Assembly: GCF_003024525.3 (NCBI RefSeq)
Contig: NZ_CP035934.2
Coordinates: 2,852,001-2,916,000, forward strand
From: Acinetobacter cumulans
GTDB taxonomy: Bacteria; Pseudomonadota; Gammaproteobacteria; Pseudomonadales; Moraxellaceae
DNA length: 64,000 nucleotides
Reading direction: 5' to 3'
Below the pieces are notes generated by a model that was not told the DNA's origin, did not search any database, and saw nothing but the letters and a program-made list of their open reading frames with translations. Positions 39,654-53,065 of this stretch are shown one piece after another. Numbering within the stretch: position 1 is the stretch's first letter; every line of letters begins with the position of its first letter. The translations under genes were made by a program, and so were the position numbers.

Positions 39654-41377
39654 GATGTGCGCTCCCCTTTGCCTAACCACATGTCTTTCATTGACTGGCC
39701 AGCAACTAACATTGGATAAACGTGCTCTGTACGATCAACCATCACGTTGATGAATACACATTTATCATTAATTGCCATTGCTTCAGCAAGCTTAGACTCA
39801 AGCTCATCCGCATGATCAATTTGAATGCCTACGTGACCGTATGCTTCCATCAATTTAGGGAAATCAGGCAATGACTCTACATAAGAGCTCGAATGACGGC
39901 CTTCGTAGTTCATATCCTGCCATTGTTTAACCATACCTAGCGCACGGTTGTTCAAGCATAGAATTTTTACATTTAAGCCATATTGCTTACATGTAGAAAG
40001 TTCTTGGATACACATCTGAATGGATGCTTCACCTGTAATACAAACAACTTGTTGATCTGGGAATGCAAGCTTAGCAGCCATTGCATACGGCAAGCCCACA
40101 CCCATGGTGCCTAAGCCACCAGAGTTAATCCATTGGCGTGGACGCGTATATTTGTAGTACAGCGCGCCGAACATTTGGTGCTGACCTACGTCAGAAGTAA
40201 TGATCGCTTGGCTATTGGTAATTTTGTCCAATGCAGCAACAACTTGTTGAGGCTTCATTGTGCCGTCAGTCGGCGCAACGATTTTTAAGCCATGCGCTTC
40301 GCGCCATGCATTGATTTGCTTCCACCAGTCCGCAATTGCTTCAGGGTTTGGCTTAGAAACATTCAGCTGTTTCAACTGCGCTAACATTTCCTGAAGTACA
40401 GGTTCAACTGCACCTACAATTGGAATGTGCGCCATAATTGTTTTTGAAATCGTCGCTGGGTCGATATCAATATGAATGACTTTGGCGTTTGGACAGAATT
40501 TAGCTGGATTGTTTGTTACGCGGTCATCAAAACGCGCGCCAATCGCTAAAATCACGTCAGCATTCGCCATCGTCATATTGGCTTCGTATGTACCATGCAT
40601 ACCCAGCATGCCCACAAATTGTGGATCAGTACCTGGGAATGCGCCTAAGCCCATTAAGGTATTCGTAACTGGATAACCCAATAAATGCGCAAGCTCTGTC
40701 AATAAAGCTGAAGCATTGCCCTGTACAACACCACCACCCGTATAAATAATTGGGCGTTTAGCGTTAAGAAGCTCTTCAATTGCTTTACGGATTTGACCTG
40801 AATGACCACGGTGAGGTGGCTGGTAAGAGCGCATCTTTACTTTTTCAGGATATTCGTAAGCGAACTTTTCTGCAGGATTGGTCGCATCTTTTGGAATATC
40901 GACTACTACTGGACCTGGACGACCAGATGAAGCGATATAAAATGCTTTTTTGATAATTGCAGGGATTTCGCTAGCATGACGCACTTGGAAACTATGTTTT
41001 ACAATTGGACGAGAAATACCGACCATATCAGTTTCTTGGAATGCATCTTCACCAATTAAGTGACTCGCAACTTGGCCTGACAAAATCACCATTGGGATTG
41101 AGTCCATGTAGGCTGTAGCAATTGGAGTGACTGTATTGGTCGCGCCCGGACCTGATGTTACGAGAACAACACCAGTCTTACCTGTTACACGTGAGTAAGC
41201 ATCTGCCATGTGGCCAGCAGCTTGTTCGTGACGTACGAGGTAATGGTTAATTCTTTCTTGTTGAAATAGCGCATCGTAAATATGCAGTACTGCGCCGCCT
41301 GGATATCCAAAAACATGTTCAACGCCTTCGTCCGCTAATGCGCGAACAAGCATTTCACCACCAGATAAAAGTTCCAA
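39650..41377 (-). CDS. ilvB: acetolactate synthase large subunit
   Basis: A ThDP-, FAD- and Mg-dependent enzyme making acetolactate or acetohydroxybutyrate. 575 residues: '[15 protein letters not shown]' with the catalytic Glu in '[16 protein letters not shown]', FAD domain in the middle, ThDP motif '[31 protein letters not shown]' (GEA where many enzymes have GDG). The start is a TTG at 41377 ([14 protein letters not shown]) with AGGGTGA upstream; an ATG eight codons later is less likely because the first residues are well conserved in the genus. Confidence 0.95.
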   Translation of the reverse strand: MELLSGGEMLVRALADEGVEHVFGYPGGAVLHIYDALFQQERINHYLVRHEQAAGHMADAYSRVTGKTGVVLVTSGPGATNTVTPIATAYMDSIPMVILSGQVASHLIGEDAFQETDMVGISRPIVKHSFQVRHASEIPAIIKKAFYIASSGRPGPVVVDIPKDATNPAEKFAYEYPEKVKMRSYQPPHRGHSGQIRKAIEELLNAKRPIIYTGGGVVQGNASALLTELAHLLGYPVTNTLMGLGAFPGTDPQFVGMLGMHGTYEANMTMANADVILAIGARFDDRVTNNPAKFCPNAKVIHIDIDPATISKTIMAHIPIVGAVEPVLQEMLAQLKQLNVSKPNPEAIADWWKQINAWREAHGLKIVAPTDGTMKPQQVVAALDKITNSQAIITSDVGQHQMFGALYYKYTRPRQWINSGGLGTMGVGLPYAMAAKLAFPDQQVVCITGEASIQMCIQELSTCKQYGLNVKILCLNNRALGMVKQWQDMNYEGRHSSSYVESLPDFPKLMEAYGHVGIQIDHADELESKLAEAMAINDKCVFINVMVDRTEHVYPMLVAGQSMKDMWLGKGERTS

Positions 41378-41400
41378 CGTGATTCACCCTAATCTTTTTT

Positions 41401-41428
41401 CGTCGGCAAATGGGAGGCATTTGCGACG
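41401..41428 (-). promoter_or_regulatory. hairpin in the ilvB 5' leader
   Basis: CGTCGCAAATG pairs with CATTTGcCGACG (one bulged C) around loop CCTCC, ending 24 bases upstream of the ilvB start and followed by A-rich sequence, so it is not a terminator on this strand. It may influence translation of ilvB. Confidence 0.4.
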
Positions 41429-42077
41429 CTCATTCATTGATTGTCTGCACTGTTATAGCACACAAATTTCATAGTTTTCATAGCAATAAGAAAAAAATCT
41501 GACCTGCTTGCTGTTTGAGCAATATGGGGCCTAAAACATGTTGGGATAAACATATTTTGTTGGCTTTGTTCATCTTCTCGGCTAGAGAAGAAGTCCATTG
41601 CTAAAATGTACTTATTCGAAGGGTGATCGATCTAAGACATATAAAACTAAAGACAGCATTTTTGTGGTTTAAACCCTTAATGTCAAGTTTAAAAATTAGC
41701 TTTTTCTTGTTTATTTAGAGACCGTATATTTTTTAATCTTTGCGAAATAGCGCACAATCTCGTCCTACACTGATTTTTCGTCATAAATCCTTAAAACAAA
41801 TAAAAAACTTTTATATATTGAATAAATAATTTAAATATAAAAATGATTTTTTATTTGCCTCGCCCTAAGTTCTGCTCAATTCAATCTATATGACTATTTA
41901 AATCTTGATGAATTTCCAAGCAATAACAGCCTATTTTAAAAGCATTGTATTTAATAAACACCACTCATCTGTTGTCATACAAAAAGACATAGCGTGTTCA
42001 TAAAAAATGGCGCAAAATTTCCTTATAATTTTCATTATCATGATTTGTTATTGAATAAAAAAGGACATCTAATCGAC
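41429..42077. other. divergent promoter region ilvB / DUF4124 gene
   Basis: About 650 bases, very AT-rich toward the right. TATAAC at 41452-41457 (minus strand) is a possible ilvB -10 element. AAAGGAC precedes the plus-strand gene. No convincing ORF, leader peptide rich in Ile/Val/Leu, or RNA gene was seen. Confidence 0.35.
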
Positions 42078-42434
42078 ATGAAAAATACCTATACAACGAT
42101 TGGCTTATTTGGCCTTTCAATTGCACTAGCGAGTATCGCACCAAGCACATTTGCTCAAAATTTTTATAAATGGGTAGATGCCAAAGGTTCAACACATTAT
42201 ACAGCGACACCACCACCAAGTAGCGCTAAGAAGAAAAGCAAAGTAGAAACGTATGGCTGGAAAACAACACCTGCAGCTAAAGCAAACAATGCATCTGAAA
42301 ATGAGCAAGTTGTTACACCTCAAACTGCCCCTGCCACAAATACATCGAATAACAATCAGCAGAACCAACCTACACCCATTCCACACTTAGGCCAATCAAC
42401 CCCACCTGCTACAGCCACAGGAAATGCACGTTAA
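42078..42434 (+). CDS. DUF4124-domain exported protein
   Basis: A 118-residue protein from the ATG at 42078 with signal peptide (FGLSIALASIAPSTFA, cleavage near AQ). The mature part begins NFYKWVDAKGSTHYTATPPPS, the DUF4124 signature (YKWVDxxGxxxYxxxPP). The C-terminal half is a low-complexity, Ala/Pro/Asn/Gln-rich tail with lysines. The role of DUF4124 proteins is unknown. The upstream in-frame start at 41994 would bury the signal peptide and is rejected. Confidence 0.8.
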   Translation: MKNTYTTIGLFGLSIALASIAPSTFAQNFYKWVDAKGSTHYTATPPPSSAKKKSKVETYGWKTTPAAKANNASENEQVVTPQTAPATNTSNNNQQNQPTPIPHLGQSTPPATATGNAR

Positions 42435-42591
42435 ACCACTTGGCTTGCTCCATTAAAAAGCCACAGCCTTTAAGCTAAACAGTGACAACTCACTTTGGTT
42501 TATAGGAATCGGTGGCTTTTTCCTATTTTAAAGCATCGCCAAATTCACTTTTAGGTATGTTTTGCGCTATGCTGTGTCACAAACTTTTTAA

Positions 42592-45234
<2,643 letters not shown>

Positions 45235-45245
45235 CAGCCTTTAAG

Positions 45246-45321
45246 CCTCCCTTTACAAAGGGAGGTTTGGTGGGATTTCGTCAAAAATAATCTCCCCTAA
45301 CCCCTCTTTACGAAAGAGGGG
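45246..45321. repeat. paired-hairpin intergenic repeat
   Basis: Two related palindromes 35 bp apart: CCTCCCTTTACAAAGGGAGG (45246-45265) and CCCCTCTTTACGAAAGAGGGG (45301-45321), joined by TTTGGTGGGATTTCG and similar text. It looks like a dispersed intergenic repeat (REP- or MITE-like). Copies elsewhere cannot be checked here. Confidence 0.6.
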
Positions 45322-45349
45322 AACTAAAAGGAATAAACAATTCCCAAAC

Positions 45350-45377
45350 AAAGCCCGTTGCCAGCCAACGGGCTTTG
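45350..45377 (+). terminator. hairpin between leuS and lptE
   Basis: Stem AAGCCCGTTG/CAACGGGCTT with loop CCAGC; only a short T tract follows, so termination may be partial. Confidence 0.6.
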
Positions 45378-45441
45378 ACTTTACAATCCCTACAGAATTT
45401 AATTTATATAAATCGCGTTTAATAACGACAGAGGACACCGC

Positions 45442-45999
45442 ATGCATTTGGTTCAACGTGTTGCTGCAATTGTATTAACCTTGGGTCTAGGTGCAAGCCT
45501 TACAGGCTGCGGCTTTCATTTGAAAGGCACGAACCCAAATGTTGCACCTGTAACTTATGCCAACATGAGCTTGGCACTTCCTAAAAATGCAGATGACCTC
45601 GAAGAGAAACTTCAGATTTATTTAGGTGCTGCTGGCGTTAAAGTAAGCAATGACAGCAACAACTATGTGTTACGTGTGCTGGAATACACCCCGCGCCGTC
45701 TTGAGTTGAATGGCAAACTGATTGAAACCCTATTGCGTCTGAATGTCACCTTCCGCATTGAAGATGCACAAGGTAACCCCGTAACTGAACCACGGACGGT
45801 AATGGCAACTCGTACCTACCAATATGACGTAGCAACTGTAAACACGGATGATCAAGAACAAACTTATTTAAACAAAGTAATTATTGATGATGTCGCACAA
45901 CAAATTGCGCGCCAAATTTCATCGAATCGTTTACCACCCGCTGTACAGCGTACGAATGCTCCTGTGAGTGTTACGCTACCTGCAACTGCTGCGGAATAA
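45442..45999 (+). CDS. lptE: LPS assembly lipoprotein LptE
   Basis: Outer-membrane lipoprotein that plugs and assembles LptD for delivery of LPS/LOS to the surface. 185 residues; lipobox SLTGC with Cys 23, followed by GFHLKGTNPNVAPVTYANMSLALP, the LptE beginning. C-terminal tail is Pro/Ala-rich. Placed between leuS and holA as usual. Confidence 0.92.
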   Translation: MHLVQRVAAIVLTLGLGASLTGCGFHLKGTNPNVAPVTYANMSLALPKNADDLEEKLQIYLGAAGVKVSNDSNNYVLRVLEYTPRRLELNGKLIETLLRLNVTFRIEDAQGNPVTEPRTVMATRTYQYDVATVNTDDQEQTYLNKVIIDDVAQQIARQISSNRLPPAVQRTNAPVSVTLPATAAE

Positions 46000-46011
46000 G
46001 CTTTAAACCGT

Positions 46012-46995
46012 ATGAAGCTCGATTATCTACAAGCCCTAAAACGTATTGATGAAGCTCGAGGTGCTTGGGTCTTACATGGCCAAGAACCTCTACTTGAGCA
46101 AAACTTAATCGATGCCTTTCGGGCCAGCTGGCAAAAGCAAGAAATCGAGCGTCAACGCTTTGATATTACAAGTGTAAGTGATTGGAAAACCGTCTTTAAT
46201 GCACTCAATAGCTTATCGCTGTTTTCGAGTCAGTTGGCCATTGAAGTGCATGGCAACATTAAACCTGATGCCAATGGGCTAAAAGAACTCAAAAGCTATT
46301 TACAGCATAATGAGCATAATCTCTTATTGGTGGTCATGCCCAAGCAAGATGCCAGTAGTTTAAAAACCGCTTTCTTCCAAACGATTGATGCCAATGGCGT
46401 TAACGTCGCGTTGACCGCGAACTATGCCAAAGATCGCCAGCAAATTTTGGCGGTTGAAGCTCAAAAGCTAGGGATAAAATTAGCCAATGATGCATGGCAA
46501 TGGTTAGAGCAACACCATGAGCATAATCTATTAGCCGCCAAAAATAGTTTAATGCGCGTGAGCGACACCTTTGCTGATGTCGACATCATTCAAATTGATC
46601 ATTTATATTCGTGCCTACAAGATCAATCTCGCTATACCACCTACGATCTAAACGATGCCATGCTACAAGGCAACTTGGCGCAGTCGATTAAAATTTTTCA
46701 GTATTTAATCGCCTCTGGCGAACCGATGAGTCTCATATTGTGGAGCATCAGTAAAGATATGCGCTTATTGATGGCGCTGTTTGAGCAGCCACAAAACGCC
46801 TTACAGCTGGGGATTTGGAAAACTAAAGTCAGCTTGTATCAACAAGCCTTACGTCGCCTCAATCCTAATGTTTTTTTAGCATGGCCTGCACTTTTGTTAC
46901 GTATTGATGCATCAATTAAAGGTCTTGGCCATGAAAACCCAGAGCACCTTGTACAACAGGCGATTGCCAGCCTATGTGGTCGAAGCCTGTTTTAA
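46012..46995 (+). CDS. holA: DNA polymerase III delta subunit
   Basis: The clamp-loader wrench that opens the beta clamp. 327 residues: 'ARGAWVLHGQEPLLEQNLIDAFRASWQ', 'LNSLSLFSSQLAIEVHG', 'LLLVVMPKQDASSLKTAFFQ' (AAA+ fold without a real P-loop) and a C-terminal helical domain with 'EPMSLILWSISKDMRLLMAL'. Starts 13 bp after lptE. Confidence 0.93.
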   Translation: MKLDYLQALKRIDEARGAWVLHGQEPLLEQNLIDAFRASWQKQEIERQRFDITSVSDWKTVFNALNSLSLFSSQLAIEVHGNIKPDANGLKELKSYLQHNEHNLLLVVMPKQDASSLKTAFFQTIDANGVNVALTANYAKDRQQILAVEAQKLGIKLANDAWQWLEQHHEHNLLAAKNSLMRVSDTFADVDIIQIDHLYSCLQDQSRYTTYDLNDAMLQGNLAQSIKIFQYLIASGEPMSLILWSISKDMRLLMALFEQPQNALQLGIWKTKVSLYQQALRRLNPNVFLAWPALLLRIDASIKGLGHENPEHLVQQAIASLCGRSLF

Positions 46996-47168
46996 TTTAT
47001 ATCAACCTCATGTGTAGACTCAATGATCATTGAGATTGAGTCTGCTGACTTCTTAAACACTCTGTCTTTTTATAATAAGAATCATTTCTGTTTGTATAAA
47101 AAATTCACGATTTATCCGTAATTAAAATCTATACTTGATCTATTCTCATTCAAATTCTCCAACTAATC

Positions 47169-48497
47169 ATGCCGAAAATAAAACCAGCGAAACTGCTTAT
47201 AGCAATCATTTGCACTCTCGCCATAGCCCTTACGGCATGGTACTTTTTTAAACCTAAACAACAACAGCCACAGTTTATTACTGCTGAAGTTACTCGTGGT
47301 GATTTAGAGAACTCGGTATTGGCCACAGGCGTATTAGAAGCGACCAAAATGGTCAGCGTCGGTGCTCAGGTGTCGGGGCAGGTAAAAAAAATGTATGTGC
47401 AACTGGGTGATCAAGTCAAACAAGGCCAGTTGATTGCACAAATTGATTCTGTACGCCAACACAATGAATTAAAAACTGCGGAAGCCAACATTAAAAACCA
47501 ACAAGCACAGCTTGCTGTAAAACAGGCAAATTTAGCTAAAGTTGAAGCTGAATATCAGCGTCAGCAAGCCATGTATGCGCAAGATGCAACATCACGTGCA
47601 GAACTTGAATCGGCACTGGCCAGCTACAAAACTGCTCAGGCAGATATTGTGGCAATTAATGCACAAATTGAACAATCTCGCTTAACCTTAGCAACGGCCA
47701 AAGAAGATTTAGGCTACACACAAATTGTTGCACCGATGGATGGCACAATTGTCGCAATCGTGACTGAAGAAGGCCAAACGGTGAACGCCAACCAAAGCGC
47801 GCCAACGATTGTGAAGTTGGCAAAACTGGATGACATGACCATCAAAGCTGAAATTTCTGAAGCAGATGTGATGAAAGTTGAAAAAGGCCAGCGCGTTTAC
47901 TTCACAACACTTGGCGACAGCGAAACCAAACATTACGCCACTTTACGCCAAGTCGAACCTGCGCCCTCTTCAATTAATAATGAAACCAGTAACAGCTCTA
48001 CCTCATCATCAAGTACAGCGGTTTACTACAATGCTTTGTTTGATGTACCCAATGCAGACGGCAAGCTACGTATTGATATGACCGCACAGGTTTATATTAT
48101 TTTAGATGAAGCGCGCAATGTACTGACTGTGCCTGCGGCTGCCATTCAAACATCTAACCGTCCGCGTAAAGCACGTAGTGATGCCGACAGCAGTGCCTCA
48201 GAAGCAAGTAACAACCCAGATGCGACTCAACGACCTAAACGCTTAGAACTAAGTGCAGAAGAAAAAGCCTTAGTAAAACAAGGCAAAGCATCTATGGCAA
48301 TGGTTCGTGTTGTACAAGCAGATGGCAGCGCGCAGCCTCAACCTGTATTAATTGGTTTAAATAACCGTGTCACTGCACAAGTCCTAAAAGGTCTAAAACA
48401 AGGCGAAAAAGTCATTATTGCGGATGGAACTGATACCAGCAATGATTCGGCTAAACGTAGCAACAGCCGTGGTGGCGCTGGCCCAATGAGAATGTAA
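47169..48497 (+). CDS. macA: MacA-type periplasmic adaptor of an ABC efflux pump
   Basis: Links the MacB transporter to the outer-membrane channel. 442 residues; N-terminal anchor helix at about 8-27 ([19 protein letters not shown]), biotinyl-lipoyl halves ('[32 protein letters not shown]' and '[27 protein letters not shown]'), a coiled-coil hairpin at about 105-170, then beta-barrel and membrane-proximal domains. Ser- and charge-rich insertions occur near residues 275-290 and 335-360. Stop is 2 bp from macB. Confidence 0.92.
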   Translation: MPKIKPAKLLIAIICTLAIALTAWYFFKPKQQQPQFITAEVTRGDLENSVLATGVLEATKMVSVGAQVSGQVKKMYVQLGDQVKQGQLIAQIDSVRQHNELKTAEANIKNQQAQLAVKQANLAKVEAEYQRQQAMYAQDATSRAELESALASYKTAQADIVAINAQIEQSRLTLATAKEDLGYTQIVAPMDGTIVAIVTEEGQTVNANQSAPTIVKLAKLDDMTIKAEISEADVMKVEKGQRVYFTTLGDSETKHYATLRQVEPAPSSINNETSNSSTSSSSTAVYYNALFDVPNADGKLRIDMTAQVYIILDEARNVLTVPAAAIQTSNRPRKARSDADSSASEASNNPDATQRPKRLELSAEEKALVKQGKASMAMVRVVQADGSAQPQPVLIGLNNRVTAQVLKGLKQGEKVIIADGTDTSNDSAKRSNSRGGAGPMRM

Positions 48498-48499
48498 TC

Positions 48500-50479
48500 A
48501 TGAGTCAAAATCAACAGCCTCTACTAGAGGTCAAAGATCTGACACGTGAGTTCCCTGCGGGTGAAACTACTGTTCAGATCTTAAAAGGGGTGAATCTTTC
48601 GATTTACCCTGGAGAATTGGTGGCGATTGTGGGCCAGTCCGGCTCTGGTAAATCAACGCTGATGAATATTTTAGGCTGCCTCGATCAGCCTACAGCGGGT
48701 AGTTATAAAGTTAAAGGGCGCGAAACTCGCGAACTTGAAGCCGATGAACTGGCACAGCTACGCCGTGAATATTTTGGTTTTATTTTCCAGCGCTATCATC
48801 TATTGGGTGATTTAAACGCTGCAGGCAACGTCGAAGTTCCAGCCATTTATGCAGGTGTAGATTCGTCTGAACGACAAACCCGTGCAAAGGATTTGCTGAC
48901 TGAACTTGGCCTAGGTGAAAAAACCCAAAACCGTCCAAGCCAACTGTCTGGTGGTCAGCAACAACGTGTATCCATCGCTCGTGCGCTGATGAACGGTGGC
49001 GACGTGATTTTGGCCGATGAACCCACAGGTGCATTGGACAAAAACAGTGGCATTGAAGTCATGCGCATTTTGCGGGAACTGAATGCCAAGGGCCACACAA
49101 TTATTTTGGTGACCCATGATCATAATGTGGCAAAGAATGCCACTCGTATTATTGAAATCAGTGACGGTAATATTATTTCCGATCAGCCCAATGTGCCTGA
49201 AATTGAAGGCGAAACATTGGTGCAACAACAATTGCAACCGGCCATCAAAAAAAGAACTTCAGCATGGCGTTCGGGGATTGATCGTTTAGCCGAAGCCTTC
49301 CGTATGGCGTTGTTGGCCATGAATGCGCACCGTATGCGTACCTTCTTAACCATGCTGGGCATTATCATTGGTATCGCCTCTGTGGTTTCAGTTGTGGCTC
49401 TGGGTAATGGTTCACAAAAGCAAATTCTGGAAAATATCAGCAGTTTGGGCACCAACACAATTACGGTGTATCAAGGTCGTGGTTTTGGTGATAACTCCCG
49501 CTCCTCACAAGTTAAAACCTTGATTCCAGCAGATGCTACGGCGTTGTCTGAACAGCCTTATGTTGAAGGCGTCAGTCCGACAGTCAGCAGCAGTGTTACA
49601 GCGCGTTTTAAAGACACGGAGGCTTCTGCTACCGTCAATGGGGTAAGTGAAGACTACTTCTATGTTAAAGGTATGGAGTTCGCCTCTGGGCAGCCATTTG
49701 ATAAAGAAAGCGTGACTGAACAAACTCAGGACGTGGTCATTGATGACAATACCAAAAAGACTTTTTTCAGTGATGGTAGCAATCCCGTTGGCCAAGTCAT
49801 TTTACTGGGCAGTGTACCCAGCCGAATTATTGGTGTAGTTGAAGCGCAAACAGGCATGATGGGTGGCAACGACAGTTTAAATGTGTATTTGCCCTATTCG
49901 ACAGTGATGAGCCGTATGCTAGGCCAGTCCAATGTGCGTAGCATTATTGTTCGGGTGAAAGACGAATATCCAAGCGCTGCCGCGGAAAATGCGATTTTGA
50001 ATCTGCTGGTGCAACGTCATGGCGCGCAAGATGTGTTTACCCAAAACTCAGACAGTATTCGTGAAACCATTCAGCAAACCACACAAACCATGACCCTTTT
50101 GGTTTCTGCTATTGCGGTCATTTCCCTTGTGGTTGGCGGGATTGGCGTAATGAACATTATGCTGGTGTCTGTGACTGAGCGTACCCAAGAAATTGGTGTG
50201 CGCATGGCGGTTGGCGCGCGTCAAAGCGATATATTGCAACAGTTCCTGATTGAAGCAGTTTTAGTCTGTATTTTAGGTGGCATTTTAGGTGTACTGCTCT
50301 CCTTGGGTATTGGGCAACTGATCAGCCATTTTGCTGGTGGCACCTTCCAAATGGCGTATTCAACGACATCTATCATCGCAGCATTTGTCTGCTCTAGCAT
50401 GATCGGGATTGTCTTTGGTTTCATTCCTGCACGTAATGCAGCCCGACTCAACCCCGTAGATGCTCTGTCTAGAGAATAA
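48500..50479 (+). CDS. macB: MacB-type ABC transporter (ATPase-permease fusion)
   Basis: A mechanotransmission ABC transporter exporting macrolides, peptides or other periplasmic substrates. 659 residues: N-terminal ATPase (Walker [10 protein letters not shown], signature [15 protein letters not shown], Walker [13 protein letters not shown], switch His in 'LVTHDHNVA'), a TM helix at about 275-300, a large periplasmic domain ([32 protein letters not shown]...), and three C-terminal TM helices with '[21 protein letters not shown]'. Operon macA-macB-OMF. Confidence 0.94.
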   Translation: MSQNQQPLLEVKDLTREFPAGETTVQILKGVNLSIYPGELVAIVGQSGSGKSTLMNILGCLDQPTAGSYKVKGRETRELEADELAQLRREYFGFIFQRYHLLGDLNAAGNVEVPAIYAGVDSSERQTRAKDLLTELGLGEKTQNRPSQLSGGQQQRVSIARALMNGGDVILADEPTGALDKNSGIEVMRILRELNAKGHTIILVTHDHNVAKNATRIIEISDGNIISDQPNVPEIEGETLVQQQLQPAIKKRTSAWRSGIDRLAEAFRMALLAMNAHRMRTFLTMLGIIIGIASVVSVVALGNGSQKQILENISSLGTNTITVYQGRGFGDNSRSSQVKTLIPADATALSEQPYVEGVSPTVSSSVTARFKDTEASATVNGVSEDYFYVKGMEFASGQPFDKESVTEQTQDVVIDDNTKKTFFSDGSNPVGQVILLGSVPSRIIGVVEAQTGMMGGNDSLNVYLPYSTVMSRMLGQSNVRSIIVRVKDEYPSAAAENAILNLLVQRHGAQDVFTQNSDSIRETIQQTTQTMTLLVSAIAVISLVVGGIGVMNIMLVSVTERTQEIGVRMAVGARQSDILQQFLIEAVLVCILGGILGVLLSLGIGQLISHFAGGTFQMAYSTTSIIAAFVCSSMIGIVFGFIPARNAARLNPVDALSRE

Positions 50480-50489
50480 GGAAAACATA

Positions 50490-51905
50490 ATGCAAATGAA
50501 TTTAACCAAACTTGCAGGCGCCCTGATTCTTGGTGGGAGCCTCACAGGTTGCGCAGCGATGGTGAAATCGCCATACGAACAGCCCGCGGTAAATATGCCT
50601 GCCAGCTTTCAAAATAGCAAAGCCATGAGTCAGCAAATACATGCAGATGCTTCTGCAGATCAGTGGTGGACATTATTTAATGATGCCCAGCTGAATCAGC
50701 TGGTGGATCAAGTCTTAAATGCCAATACCGATTTGGCAGTTGCAGGCATTAACCTGCACCAAGCGCGCATTCAGGCGAAACAAAACCAAAGCCAGCAAGG
50801 CATCCGCATTGGCACCGCTGGAGCTTCCGTTGGACACCGTTTTAGCTTAGATGGCGATGGTGACTCTTCAAATGGTATTTCATTGAACTACCCTGGGCTC
50901 AGTTATGAGCTGGATTTGTTCGGCAAGTTGGCAAACCAAACTGAAGCTTCGCGCTGGGAAGCTTTAGCCTCTGAACAAGACTTACAAGCAACTGCACAAA
51001 GTTTAATTGCCACGACAGCCAATCTATATTGGCAACTAGGCTATTTAAATGAACGCTTTGCCGTTGCGCAGCAAAATTTAGCCAGCACGCAAAAGACTTA
51101 TGATTTGGTTAAAGTTCAATACAAAGCAGGCGCTGTATCAGGTTTGGACTTAACATCTGCCGAACAGGCCGTACAAAGCCAAAAAGCAACCTTAAGTCAA
51201 ATTGAGCAGCAGAAGGTCGAGACGCGTACTGCATTGGCCGTTTTACTGCAGCGTCCTGTACAGCAGTTAAATATTGCAGAACCTGCACGTTTACCGCGTA
51301 CAGCCCTACCAAATATTGCAGCGGGCCTGCCTGCGGATCTGCTGTCGCGCCGTCCAGATCTAAAAGCGTCAGAATTACGTTTACGTAAGGCTTTGGCAAC
51401 GAAGGATGCGAATAAAGCCAGTTATTACCCTTCAATCAGCTTAACTGGCAGTTTAACAACTGGCGGCAGCAGTACATCATTGACTGAGGTTTTATCCAAT
51501 CCTGCAGCCATTTTAGGTGCAGGTTTGTCTTTGCCATTTTTACAATGGAATGACATGAAACGTGATTTAAAAGTCAATGAACTGGAATATGAAAAGTCGA
51601 TTATTCAGTACCGTCAGACTTTATATGCAGCCTTTGCAGATGTAGAAAATGCGCTGTCGGCGCGCAATGAACTGGACAAACAGGTACAGCTTCAAGAGCG
51701 TAATGTGCAGCTTGCAGAAAAGACTGAGCGTTTGACTGAAGTACGTTACCGTAATGGCGCCATTGCTCTGAAAAACTTGATTGATGCGCAGAAGACGGCT
51801 CGTGATGCACGTTTGTCTTTGGTGCAAACCAAGCAGAGTCAATACAATGCTTATGTGACTTTGATGCAGGCGTTGGGTGGCAGTCCGATTAGGCAATTGC
51901 CATGA
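50490..51905 (+). CDS. NodT/TolC-type outer-membrane efflux lipoprotein
   Basis: The outer-membrane channel of the MacAB-like pump. 471 residues from the ATG at 50490 (AAGGA seven bases upstream); lipobox SLTGC gives a lipidated Cys at 21. Two OEP repeats: 'VDQVLNANTDLAVAGINLHQARIQAKQNQSQ' and 'LPADLLSRRPDLKASELRLRKALATKDANKASYYPSISLTGSL', and long coiled-coil stretches. Having the channel in the same operon is a common arrangement outside enterics. Confidence 0.92.
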   Translation: MQMNLTKLAGALILGGSLTGCAAMVKSPYEQPAVNMPASFQNSKAMSQQIHADASADQWWTLFNDAQLNQLVDQVLNANTDLAVAGINLHQARIQAKQNQSQQGIRIGTAGASVGHRFSLDGDGDSSNGISLNYPGLSYELDLFGKLANQTEASRWEALASEQDLQATAQSLIATTANLYWQLGYLNERFAVAQQNLASTQKTYDLVKVQYKAGAVSGLDLTSAEQAVQSQKATLSQIEQQKVETRTALAVLLQRPVQQLNIAEPARLPRTALPNIAAGLPADLLSRRPDLKASELRLRKALATKDANKASYYPSISLTGSLTTGGSSTSLTEVLSNPAAILGAGLSLPFLQWNDMKRDLKVNELEYEKSIIQYRQTLYAAFADVENALSARNELDKQVQLQERNVQLAEKTERLTEVRYRNGAIALKNLIDAQKTARDARLSLVQTKQSQYNAYVTLMQALGGSPIRQLP

Positions 51906-51906
51906 T

Positions 51907-51934
51907 TTTAAAAAGCCCGAAAGGGCTTTTTTTT
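51907..51934 (+). terminator. terminator of the macAB-OMF operon
   Basis: Stem AAAAAGCCC/GGGCTTTTT with loop GAAA, directly after the stop. It may also end the convergent minus-strand island. Confidence 0.85.
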
Positions 51935-52259
51935 AAAAGAAATTCCAAAACTTCAAGTAATTATCAAACCCGTGACCTCGCGTTTGCGCGATAAACTCAA
52001 TAAAAGAAGTAAAGCACAACAACCCTATATAGGCACATAAAATACAAATTAAATAGTGAGTGAATCCAAATTTATTTGAATTCAAACTGACACCTTCAAC
52101 CTTATGAGCACTACGATCATCTAATTTAAAAAAATAATTTCTATTAAATAAATGAATAAATAAGTTACCTAACAATGAAATAATATAATAAAAGAGAAAA
52201 AAAGATCGGGCATAGTCAATAATTTTATTCCTTTTTAAACTTCCAACTTTATCAACCAC
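51933..52259 (-). CDS. small two-TM protein at the end of the VgrG/Rhs island
   Basis: A 108-residue protein with hydrophobic segments at about 19-37 (FFLFYYIISLLGNLFIHLF) and 68-90 (HYLICILCAYIGLLCFTSFIEFI). Very AT-rich, unlike the efflux genes next to it. No family recognised. As the last gene of the toxin-like island it could be an immunity or accessory factor, but nothing in the sequence proves it. Overlaps the macAB terminator at its 3' end. Confidence 0.45.
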   Translation of the reverse strand: MVDKVGSLKRNKIIDYARSFFLFYYIISLLGNLFIHLFNRNYFFKLDDRSAHKVEGVSLNSNKFGFTHYLICILCAYIGLLCFTSFIEFIAQTRGHGFDNYLKFWNFF

Positions 52260-52313
52260 ATATTGATATTTAGAATCAGAATTATTTTTTTTATTTTATC
52301 GTACTCATTGATT

Positions 52314-53060
52314 CTATTCCTTTGATTTTGTAAATTCAATTACCTCTAAATTATTTTTTGCATCTAAATGACCTTTTTTAGCTGCTCTTTCATACCAATA
52401 CAATGCTTTTTCTATATCTTTTTCAACATAAATCCCTTTTTCATAAAAAACCCCTAAATTATATTCTGCCTCAGGATTATTTAGATCAGCTGCTTTTTTT
52501 GAATATATAAATGCCTCTTTAAAAGCCCCTTTTTCTATATATATTTTCGACAATCCTTCATAAGACTTATAGGGATTATCTATTATTTTTGATCTATATA
52601 TCTCCTCGGCTTTATTATAATCAGGTAGCTTACCAAACCCATTATTTCTATATAATTCAGCCAAATTAAATATAGCATCTTTATTTCCTAACGCATACGC
52701 TTGACTATAATACTCCTCTGCCTTAATATAATTTTTCCCCCTCCCTAAACCTAAATAATAAATATTGCCTAGTGAATTTAAAGCTTCATCATTTTGTGAT
52801 AATGCTGATTTTTCAAACCAAAAGTATGCTTTATTATAATCCTGTTTAACACCATCCCCACCATTCAAATACAACCATCCAATAAGGTTTTCTTTTTCAT
52901 CAATTGATAAATCTTTTAAATTTAAAATTTCACATTTCTTACTTAGAATTTTTTCTTCATTGCACTCATTTTCTATAATAGATAAACTATTATCTTGTTT
53001 TTTGAAATTAGCACACGCAAATAATGACACTGTCACTAATAAAATTATAATAAATTTCAT
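52314..53060 (-). CDS. Sel1-repeat lipoprotein, candidate immunity protein
   Basis: A 248-residue lipoprotein: signal and lipobox VSLFAC with Cys 16, then Sel1-like/TPR helical repeats ('DYNKAYFWFEKSALSQNDEALNSLGNIYYLGLGRGKNYIKAEEYYSQAYALGNKDAIFNLAELYRNNG', 'PEAEYNLGVFYEKGIYVEKDIEKALYWYERAAKKGHLDAKNNLEVI'; read here in outline). It starts 5 bp after the Rhs stop codon, the usual place for a cognate immunity gene. A lipid-anchored protein in the periplasm would suit a toxin acting there. Function as immunity is inference; Sel1 proteins also act as general scaffolds. Confidence 0.7.
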   Translation of the reverse strand: MKFIIILLVTVSLFACANFKKQDNSLSIIENECNEEKILSKKCEILNLKDLSIDEKENLIGWLYLNGGDGVKQDYNKAYFWFEKSALSQNDEALNSLGNIYYLGLGRGKNYIKAEEYYSQAYALGNKDAIFNLAELYRNNGFGKLPDYNKAEEIYRSKIIDNPYKSYEGLSKIYIEKGAFKEAFIYSKKAADLNNPEAEYNLGVFYEKGIYVEKDIEKALYWYERAAKKGHLDAKNNLEVIEFTKSKE

Positions 53061-53065
53061 ATTAT

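Noticed and set aside
41429..41440. Short upstream ORFs before ilvB (14 and 17 codons) as an attenuator leader peptide
   Set aside because: Neither is rich in Ile, Val or Leu, and the following hairpin lacks a T tract.
47070..47100. Fur-like site upstream of macA (ATAATAAGAATCATTT)
   Set aside because: Too many mismatches; no iron-related gene in the operon.
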